This document shows, in pieces, positions 1 to 11,100 of a stretch of DNA of 64,000 nt; the first letter of the stretch is position 1; every line of letters begins with the position of its first letter. The stretch spans positions 3,353,125 to 3,417,124 of the forward strand of contig OZ025223.1 in the NCBI GenBank assembly GCA_964019055.1, written 5' to 3'. Origin of the DNA: Anthopleura xanthogrammica (Eukaryota > Cnidaria > Anthozoa > Actiniaria > Actiniidae). The translations under genes and the position numbers were made by a program. Under the pieces are notes generated by a model. The model did not search any database and was not told where the DNA came from. It worked only from the letters and a program-made list of their open reading frames with translations.

Positions 1-690
1 ATTGCTATCATCAACACTATACCATCACACCACATCACGTCTCATCACGTCACCCTAAGTCACGCCACGCCACCAGTTACGGATCCAGGATTTTAAAAAG
101 GAGGGTTCCAAAAAGGCCGCCACGAAGAAAAAAGCTGGTACAATCGACTTCAAAAAGGGGGGTTCCAATTTCATTCTACTGAGTGCAAAGAATATGGCTG
201 GCTTCACAAGATCTCACAAAGGGGGCTTCAATGGAACCCTCATAACTACCCTTGATCCGCCACTGGCCACGCCACATCGCACCAAACCACCCTCATCAGT
301 ATCACAACCTTTATCATCGTTATTTCATCACTATCATCATCATCAACGAAAACTTTATAATGATCATCATTTACCGACAAACAAGGGGTTGGCTCAGTTA
401 GTGGTTGCGTCAGACTGTTATGCAAACCATAAGTCTTACACTGCCCTTAACCTGCTGCTACTGATTTTATAGTTTCGGTATATGTGTTATTAGTGATAGT
501 ACGGGCCCGCAGTTATTGGCCTACCGTGGCTGTTGCGGTTACCCTGCCTTACACTGTTCTTGTTGTGTGTGTTTTTTTGTATATAATATGTTATTTGGCG
601 AAGCTAATAAAAATAAATAAATAAAAATAAATAAAAAAAATAAAAAAAGTCAATAATTATAATTCATTTCTTATCTAGTCTTCGCGATAA
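1..690. other. SPAG17 intron with low-complexity DNA and a possible LINE tail
   Basis: There is no exon signal here. Positions 1-75 are degenerate CATCAC/CACGCC-type repeats. Positions 85-240 hold three loose copies of a motif like TTCAAAAAGGGGGGTTCCA. Positions 300-350 are CAT-rich. Positions 410-600 read like a retroposon 3' end, closing in an A-rich AAATAAATAAATAAA tail at 605-652. An open stretch to 472 has no homology I recognise and lies opposite the host gene. Confidence 0.4.
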
Positions 691-695
691 CTTAC

Positions 696-3600
696 CCTTT
701 TTCTCAGGCGATTCATCCTTTCCTCCTCTAGATTTAGCACTACGTCGACCAGGCGACCTGCTGCTCCTTGCACTCTTCTTCCCTTTCCCTTTCTTATTCT
801 TCTCCTCTTCTTCCGCTTTCAAGGCGTTCATCTCAGACCTCGTCATCAATCCATACCTGCTCCCTTCCTTCAGAGGGGGTGGGGGTTCTTCCACGACTAT
901 GGGGGGAGGAGTAGGGGTTCTCGCTGCTTCTATTTTGATTCGCTCCTGCTCGTTGACCCAGGATTGGATAGAAGAAGTCACATGATCGAGGTAATTACGA
1001 AAGCCAACATTGGAGTGAAGTTTGGTCTGCCAGGACGTCTGGCTCTTGGCTTGAAGGCCCACAGGGTTATGGAGTACTACCAGTAAGGAATGATCTCGCT
1101 TGTGGTAGTAGGTGTCCACATATGGCCAGCTGTATCGCGTCTCTTCTAATAACTAAATTACAAGAAAGAACAAATTAGGACTTGGACTTATACACGCATC
1201 AAGAGTTCCGCGCTACTGCTCTAAGCGCATGCTCAGGGGATTAAAAAGTAAGATAATATTTTGTAAAACAGGTTATATTTTAGTTGTATTTTTTTGTCAA
1301 ACACAATTTTCATTAAATATTCAAGATCACGTACCGTTAAGGATACAGGATATCCCAAACGACCGCCTTGTATTCAAAGCGCTCTAGCGCGAAAAATATC
1401 ACTTTAAACCCCAATAAAGTATATATTTTCTGAAAGCTGAATAAATGGAGCATCAGAATATTATCTCACTTTTGTAAAATAATTTAAGGCATTTCTAAAA
1501 ACTCGAGTAATATTAATTTATATACCTTCAAACGCCGAGTTCCAGGTCAGCCGGAATTTATTGATATTGTTTGCTAATCACTTTTCTGAGTTCACGACAT
1601 ATCACTTGTCGAAACCGTGTCTCCGATTTTTGATACGTTGTCCCGTTGCTTTTCTATACAAGTCTAAAGATGAAGGTATGAAAAATATGCAGTCTATTCA
1701 ACCAAACAAGCGACAACTTTTAAACGAAAATAAAAACAAAAAATCGGAGACACGGTTTTGAAGTTCAATTATGTGGGATGGTTTTCCCCAAGTCTCATAA
1801 AAATCCATGAAAATCCTTTTGACCTGGAACTCGAAACGCACAGTCACTCATGCGAAATTTCGTCTCCAAGAAATCAGCCCAAACTTATTTTGGAGTCGTG
1901 TGGCCCGTGTGTTTGCTTAGGGGATTAAGCAGGATACTTTAGACCAAGAAACAAAAGTTGAATACACTGCTGACAGATACACATCAACACTTACGGGACT
2001 CAAAAAATAGTTTTTTCGTTATAACTTCTTTTAAAAATAATATTTTGAGAATTTGTTTTCTGATTATGAAAGAAAAAAACATTCCTTTTAAGAAAATGTT
2101 AAAATTCAAAAAATGCCGTTTTGAAGCAATTTGGGGTATCCTGTATCCTTAAAGTTTTTTGAGTCAAATATAACAAAAAAAATTGCATGTTTTACAAAAT
2201 ATTATCCCACTTTTTAATCCCCTGAGCATGCACTTAGAGCAGTAGCGCGGAATGGTTGATGCGTGTATGAACCTAGCGCTCAATAGCGTTAAATGATGAT
2301 TGGCAAGTCATTCCATAATAAACCTCTTTACCTTGGGCGTAATGTTTTGAGCATTTCAGACTACGTCTAATTCCTTTGAGAATAGTATTTTTTGTTTCAT
2401 TTGCATCTAAAGAAGGAAATGATACTCAAGGGAATGACACTTGGGAATAACGTTAAGCTCAAAAAGAGGTCTATTTTGGTGAAGTGACAGTAAAAGATTT
2501 GCCACAATAAGTCTTAAGGAACTGTTAAAAATTCTTTGTTACTTGATGATAACGACCGCGAATATTCGAAAGGATACAGGATACCCCAAATTGCTTCAAA
2601 ATGGCATTTTTTGAATTTTAACATTTTCTTAAAAGGAATGTTTTTTTCTTTCATAATCAGAAAAAAATTCTCAAAATATTATTTTTAAAAGAAGTTATAA
2701 CGAAAAAACTATTTTTTGAGTCCCGTAAGTGTTGATGTGTATCTGTCAGCAGTGTATTCAACTTTTGTTTCTTGGTCTAAAGTATCCTGCTTAATCCCCT
2801 AAGCAAACACACGGGCCACACGACTCCAAAATAAGTTTGGGCTGATTTCTTGGAGACGAAATTTCGCATGAGTGACTGTGCGTTTCGAGTTCCAGGTCAA
2901 AAGGATTTTCATGGATTTTTATGAGACTTGGGGAAAACCATCCCACATAATTGAACTTCAAAACCGTGTCTCCGATTTTTTGTTTTTATTTTCGTTTAAA
3001 AGTTATCGCTTGTTTGGTTGAATAGACTGCATATTTTTCATACCTTCATCTTTAGACTTGTATAGAAAAGCAACGGGACAACGTATCAAAAATCGGAGAC
3101 ACGGTTTCGACAAGTGATATGTCGTGAACTCAGAAAAGTGATTAGCAAACAATATCAATAAATTCCGGCTGACCTGGAACTCGGCGTTTGAAGGTATATA
3201 AATTAATATTACTCGAGTTTTTAGAAATGCCTTAAATTATTTTACAAAAGTGAGATAATATTCTGATGCTCCATTTATTCAGCTTTCAGAAAATATATAC
3301 TTTATTGGGGTTTAAAGTGATATTTTTCGCGCTAGAGCGCTTTGAATACAAGGCGGTCGTTTGGGGTATCCTGTATACTTAAGTGCTACTACTAGACGAT
3401 CAAAATTTAGAGTGCAAACAATATATCCGTGAAACATTAGTTATACTAAATAGTACAACTTTGTGCAAATTCTATTGTTTTCTATTGTTTAATTAGCACT
3501 ATTTTGTACTATTTAGTAATTTGTATTTCACGGATATATTGTTTGCACTCTAATGTCACTAATTTTCACTATTTAAACACAAGTTTAATTACATTACAAA

Positions 3601-5083
3601 AGAAGAAAACTGGTGTTTTTCCATTTCTCGTTAGCAATTTTGGCTCGTGAGGCACTCAAGTTTATGCTAATTGGGAGGATGATGACATCAGTTTCTACCC
3701 GCAGTTCCCTTCACCATAGAAATATAATATTTACTAGTTATACAATGGTTTCTCGTGGCATACCGTGGAATATCCCACAATTCGCTTGTAGTTTCTAGTA
3801 TACACACGAGCCTTTAGGCGAGTGTGTATACAAAGAAAATACAAGTGAAGAGTGGGATATCCACGGTATGCCACGAGAAACCATCGTATAACCGTTTTAT
3901 ATTACATGGTCGCGCCGAGATACGAATTTTATCTTCGAGTGTTGATATTATCTCTCGCTGCGCTCACTCGTGAGAGATAACATCAACACTCGAAGATAAA
4001 ATTTGTATCTCCGCGCGACCATGTAATATCCTATATATCCAGTGGATAAGTCGATGCTGTTATCCAATAAATTTATCCACTGGATAAGACTTATCCTTCG
4101 GATAGCGCTATTCACCCTTCGTAAAACCAGGCCCAGCTGAGCAGAACGTCTTGGAGATACAAATTTTATCTTCGAGTGTTGATGTTATCTCTCACGAGTG
4201 AGCGCAGCGAGAGATAATATCAGCACAAGAAGATAAAATTCGTATCTCCAAGCGGCCATGTAATGCTCTGTTTATCATATGCAATTTTCAATGAAAAATA
4301 ATGGAGAATTTGACTTTGGTCGAAATTTGACATCACCAGTGTTGATAAAAATCGTATCCCCACTGGCCACTGGTGGGAGTGGGGATATCAATTATATTAC
4401 ACGTCGAATCTCTGGGCCTAATCGATTATAAAAGAGTTCTTAAAACAATGTATTCTGAATCTTGGAATTTAATCTAAATGTTCTGTTTGACGTCTGCAAA
4501 AGGCTACAGACGGATGGTCTTCGCATTATAAGTACATTAATTAGTTAAAGACTTTACTTTCCTGATAGTACACCTCGTGCGACAAGTAGCTTCACTAATT
4601 ATGCAAATATCCATATTTTTCGTCTCTTGACTTTGAGGGGCACTTGGCATAAATACAATAGTTTTTCATCCATCACTGCTTATGAAAACTATTGTCAAGT
4701 TTTACAAAGTGCGTTTCAACTAAGCCGTAAATGAACCTAATCGTAATGTATCATGGTTCATAAGAAAGCAGCGTATAGCAACGACTTCTAGATAAAAACT
4801 GCCTAACGCCATCGCGACGCTGTATTACCGTTCTAACTAGGGGAATTTCAATCATCTGCCCTGAAATCGTGGAACACTCTTCCAGAAGAGATTAAACAAA
4901 AAGCTCAGACATTGTTTATATGTTTAAATTAGCTTTTCAAAGTCAGTAAATTGAAGGATTTATTCTTTGAAATATTTATATTGTTTACATTATAATTGAC
5001 TCGTTATTGAGAATATCTTAGTTTTATTTGAAATACACATTAGCCTTTTTAGATATTTTTTTTAGTATTATATACTATATTAA

Positions 5084-5135
<52 letters not shown>

Positions 5136-8100
5136 TGCCCTTTATTATATTCATTTTTCAGGCCATAACTTAGGTTATTTTAGTTTTTAATAGCATTTTA
5201 ATTAAAGGCGCATATGAAACGAACATGTTTACAATAATTCATTAATTATGCATTGGCTTATAAATAGTTCAAAAAAACTCGCAGAGCGTGCATTATCTGG
5301 TCGAGAACAACGGCGAATATTCACTTGCCGACTACGCTTCATGCTTTTACGATCTCGCTTGCTATGTATTAAAATATGATCCAAATCTTAATGTTTGACA
5401 GATAAAAAGTTGGTCTTCTCGCTGCTTCAAGTTTTACTGAGTAATTTGGAAGCCTTTTAGGTGGTTTTCTCAATTAATAGCAAGTTGTTGATCAATGATG
5501 ATTATTCTCAAACACCTTCTTTGTTGGTTGTGCAAGAGTATCAGAAAGACCCGAGTCCTTGCCTTGGCTTCGTCTTGTTTTATTACGGTTCTCTTATTTA
5601 GCCAAGTAGTAATTCCACCTGCTATTCCAAAAGTCGTCTGGCTAGAATTTTCTCTACATCTGCCTTTTGTTGAACCGAAACTAAGTTCCAGAGACAGAAG
5701 TATCTATCTGGCAGTTGCTGTGAATTCTGCTTCCACAGGTCACAAACATCGTGAGCTGAGAAAAACTATTCGAGAAACATGGGGAAATTCCTCATTGGAG
5801 TACAGAAACAAGACCTGGAAATTATTCTTCGTTTTGGGGATCAGTAATAACGAACTTGAGCATAAAATGAATCTACAAGAAGCAGCGCGAAACAACGATA
5901 TAATTATAGGAAATTTTACAGACAATTATAAAAACATAATATTAAAGACATTTATGTCTCACTACTGGGTAAACTCGAAATTTCCCTCATGCAAGTATGT
6001 TTTGAAGACAGATGATGATATTTATGCTCGAGTGCCAAGGCTTTTGCAGTGGCTCGAACAAGCTGGCGCTCCTCACAGATTTTATGGAGGATACGTGGAC
6101 TTGGGTAAGAGAACTGTTCGTGACCCAAGGAGCAAATGGTTTCTTACAAAAAAGCAATATGAAAAAGAGTACTGGCCACCTTTTTGTCTTGGGGCATTTC
6201 ATGTGCTTTCTACTGATATTCTTCCGCAATTTTTCAATTATACAAAGTTCGGTCGCAAGCCTTTTCACACTGATGATGCTTATATAGGTGTCGCGGCCTA
6301 CGAATTAGGAATTGAAGTTACAAAGATTCCTGGTTTTAAGCTACAACGCTACGAAGAATCAAGATTTCGACCAAGATCAGCTTGTGAGCTTATAGCTTCT
6401 ACAACCATTGGACACATGATAGACGCTTCTACGATGATAAGATACCACAATTTTTATACTAAAGAAAGGAAAACTACAAAGTATAAATGGCTTAGATGTG
6501 TAGCGTCAATAACTACAAGTCCAAAACTATTTTCTGTTTATTCACTCGTGATGTTCAGTTTATTCATACGAGCTCTTTTTAGAGTTATATTACTTAGTTG
6601 AATTGAATGTCCTAAACGATACACACAAACGAAGCCATAGCAAGTGAACAGTACTAACCATTTGCATAACCCAAATATTATATATGTATGTATGAACCTT
6701 GATACGTATTATATAAGAAACGCTGATTCTTTATAGTCATTTTCTCTCTTTTACTCCGACGAAGGACTAGCGTCCGAAACGTCAGTAAGTGATCTTTCTT
6801 CTTTTTTACGGTGTAAAATTTACCTTTTTATCACAACTGTTTCATTAGAAACACCGACGCAGCCCACACTAGCTTACCGCTAGTTATCATCTCTTTATAG
6901 TTATGTACTGTTTACTAAAACGAGTAGGAGTGTTTGGTTTTAGACCTGATAAAACACGATCTGCGAGCTTATTGAAATACTTATGAAACGTCTAGGTGTA
7001 TACATTCATGTTCTACTAAAATTTTAAAGATAAAATTGAATTTGGCTGAGAAAATTGGAGTTAAAGTTTATGCATATCAGGACGATTTTGTATCAGATAT
7101 ACAACCTCCTCCACGGACAATGATTTCTATTAATGTGTTTTCCTCATTAATTATACATGAGTTTTATAAGTATGCCGCATACAAATGACGAATAATGCAC
7201 GAATTATCAAACGTTTTTAGTAGTCTACTTTATACATGTAGGTAAATTATAGGTGTAGGACTAAGGAATAGCTTCAGCTGCTGTTTCGAACTTCACTCGA
7301 AATATGACAATTTTTGTACTCGCCATTTGTTTATTAACAGCAGTCAAACTAAAGTGAAAATTACAAAAGTATAAGTGATTATCCTTGAATTTCTGGATAT
7401 TACAAACTGAAAGATATCGTGAAATAGAAGTACTTACAATTCTGTGCCATTATTCGTTCTTGAAAATTAATACTGCTTGGGGTTTATCCGAAGTAACTGT
7501 GCGAATCATTGAATGTATATGCAAAATTTGCTCTTAAATAGTGTTCTCTTGAGACTTGCTATTAATCCTAAGTTACTTAACCCCTTTTTTATCTTTTGTT
7601 TTGGCACGTTAGAATTTATTTTAGTCATTTGTTTTTAAAGATCATAACAGCTGCAATAAAATTCAAGGGTTTTACAGTAAAAATGCTGAGCCAAGGTGCA
7701 TTTAACGACATTAGCTGACATCAGGAGAGGGGGACTGGGTCCTAGACTTGTTTTATTTTATCAAAAATTATCTTAAAAACCTCAAAATGAATGAATACAC
7801 ACTGCAATACTATTGATCCTTACCAATGTTGTCAGTTTTAATGATTTTTCCCTAATATGAGTTTATTTGACTTGATTTAAGGAACTCGGTCCCAGTCCCT
7901 TGCTAGGTCCATGTCAGTGTATTTTATCCCCTTGATTTAATAGGATAGCTATGTTATGGGAATGTCCAACATATGTTTTTATAGTCCTTATATAGTAACT
8001 GTTAAGTTCCAATAATTTATATTTGGTCCCCTTTAGTGAGCCAATAAAGTGAAAAAAACCGTAGTTCAAAAACTCGCAGAGCGTGCATTATCAGGTCGAA

Positions 8101-11100
8101 AACAGCGGCGAATATTCACTTGCAGACTGCGCTTCATGCTTTTAAGATCTCGCTTGCTATGTATTAAAATATGATCCAAATCTTAACGTTGGAGATAGCA
8201 TTTTCCTCCGTTTGCTTGGGGCATTTCATGTGCTTTCTACAGATATTCTTCCGCAATTTTTCAATTATACAAAGTTCGGTCGCAAGCCTTTTCACACTGA
8301 TGATGCTTATATAGGTGTCGCGGCCTACGAATTAGGAATTGAAGTTACAAAGATTCCTGGTTTTAAGCTACAACGCTACGAAGAATCAAGATTTCGACCA
8401 AGATCAGCTTGTGAGCTTATAGCTTCTACAACCATTGGACACATGATAGACGCTTCTACGATGATAAGATACCACAATTTTTATACCAAAGAAAGGAAAA
8501 CTGCAAAGTATAAATGGCTTAGATGTGTAGCGTCAATAACTACAAGTCCAAAACTATTTTCTGTTTATTCACTCGTGATGTTCAGTTTATTCATACGAGC
8601 TCTTTTTAGAGTTATATTACTTAGTTGAATTGAATGTCCTAAACGATACACACAAACGAAGCCACAGCAAGTGAACAGTACTAACCATTTGCATAACCCA
8701 AACATTATGTATGTATGTGTGTACCTTGATACGTATTATAAAGGAAACGCTGATTCTTTATAGTCATTTTCTCTCTTTTACTCCGACGAAGGACTAGCGT
8801 CCGAAACGTCAGTAAGTGATCTTTCTTCTTTTTTACGGTGTAAAATTGACCTTTTTATCACAACTGTTTCATTAGAAACCCCGACGCAGCCCACACTAGC
8901 TTACCGCTAGTTATCATCTCTTTATAGTTATGACTGGAAGCAATGAGGTGGCACCCAATAGCGTCACAAGGAAGATTTTTTTGATAATATGAAATGTGTA
9001 CTATTTATGTCATAAAATGATAGATATCGATACGAAATAACGTAATTACAACTTTTGTTGTTTATGTGATAAGTAATTTGCATTATACATAGCTATAATT
9101 AATAATAACCGCGTGGGGCCTGGTAATTACTCAGCATGCTATTCTTTTCAGACGGTGAAATTTACTATTTAAACATGAAATACTTATAAGATATTTATCA
9201 CAAATGAATTTCATATGTTCACAGATCGCATAATCTTTTTGTAATAAGCAAACATACAAACAACTCAGTAAAATCGCGATCGACTTATAGTAAAACGTGT
9301 AGCGCCTGCTATAGACAATATATTGACGTCATTGCTTTAGCCTCTTTACATTTAGCACTTAATGACTGGTCCCGAGGGAAACAGTTAGTTTTGTTTCCCG
9401 AGATTCGAGAGAAACGAAACTAACTGATTTCCCGAGGGACCAATCATTAAGTGTTTTATTATATACTCTAGTCAAACGAAGAAAAATTTTCTCTCCATTT
9501 TGAAAATGTTTTATTTACAAAAAAAATTTATTCCCCTCTCACGCTTTGATCACGTGCATTTATTACCCGCGCGGGAGTTATTGAGATTTATTTCCCTCCA
9601 CGTGATGTACTCTCGACCAATAAGAAAACGAGTTTGACTAGGATATATAATAAAGTTATATATCTAGTTCACAATGTAAAATCTCATTTGAAAGGATTTC
9701 GACAACATTCATGGGCTCGAGAATGCGCTTGCAAGCATGCAGTTATTTGTCGAGAAAAAGTATCACTTTTTAAATCCATACCTTCTAAATATTTCACGCG
9801 CTATTCTTATCTTAATGCTTGTTTCTTCCTCCCCCACCTCCCCCCCGCCTTTATTTAACCTTCACACGTAATGAGATCAATTACAAATTAATAAAAGTTT
9901 AAATTTCACATAATGTTTAACGCTTTTCTTAAGTTGTTATATTTTGTCAGATGGATATGCATATTATTATTTTTTACAGCGATATTGTATTCAATTTGTA
10001 TATAATATTGGAGATATGCTTTGAAGCCTTTTAAATTCAGCTGACAACACTTACTTCTTGCTCTATAAATATAGGATTTATAGATAAGAAGGACAAAATT
10101 GACTAATGTAGAAAATTTAAAACATAAACAAGGCCCTATTATAATATATAATAATATAATATAATATAATATTAAAATATATGTTTGTTTTTAACAAGTT
10201 ATCGAGTCATGTAGTTGCTATTCAATATTCACAAAATTTCAAGCCCTTATGAAGCAGGAACCAAAAATCTAAAGTAACCTTTTTGAATTAAAAAAACAGG
10301 AGTAAGGACACATCCGATAAAAAAACTTTGATTTCTAGAGACAAAACATCCCGATTTCTTTCAAAAAAGCAGCAAAGAACTTGTTTACCATAGATAAGAT
10401 ATCGTGGACTTACATTTTTGTAAAATATTCTTTGCTCTTCTGAAAAATAGCCTTAACAGTCCCTTCGTTTTTTTGCACAAAGCTATAACATATGCAAATG
10501 AGATTTCGCTTGTCGAAAATAAGTCAGCAAACTTCCAACTACAATTATCCATTTACCTTTAGAGCTAGACTAGTTGATTTGGTAGCATTATATCAAACAA
10601 TTAAACGACAAATGCATCCTAAAGTGATATAGAAATCAAGGCTTTGTAACTAGAAGAAATACCCTAAATACGAAATGTTGACAAAAATTTATTGTATGTT
10701 TTGTACGTGTCGAATTTATAAACAGAAAACTTCAATTGTACACTGTTCCCGATCATTAAGGTCGATCAGCATCAAATCTACACCAAAATGTCTGGAATAA
10801 AGTATAATTTATATTCTATGGAAATTTTACGATTTATAGATCAGTTTTCATAACTTATTTTGAATAAATATAAGTGGTATTAGAAATATACGCTACATGG
10901 TTACACAAAGTCGTGAGAAAGAAAATCATCAAAATCAAATGTATTCGAATCTCCTTTACTGATTTACTTCGACTACTATATAGCTATGTGGCATATATAC
11001 GGACTGATAATCGTATCTTGTGGTAAAAGACCGCTATTTAGGTGCAATTTTACAATACGCGCTAATGTTAGCTAATAAATGTGACGGGTTACATGCAAAT

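Noticed and set aside
115..165. Basic peptide KKAATKKKAGT resembling a bipartite nuclear signal as used in cloning vectors
   Set aside because: Nucleotide sequence and spacing do not match a vector signal; surrounding DNA is ordinary intron sequence.
5740..6287. Antisense and shifted frames inside the galactosyltransferase genes
   Set aside because: Shadows of the real plus-strand frame; no homology.
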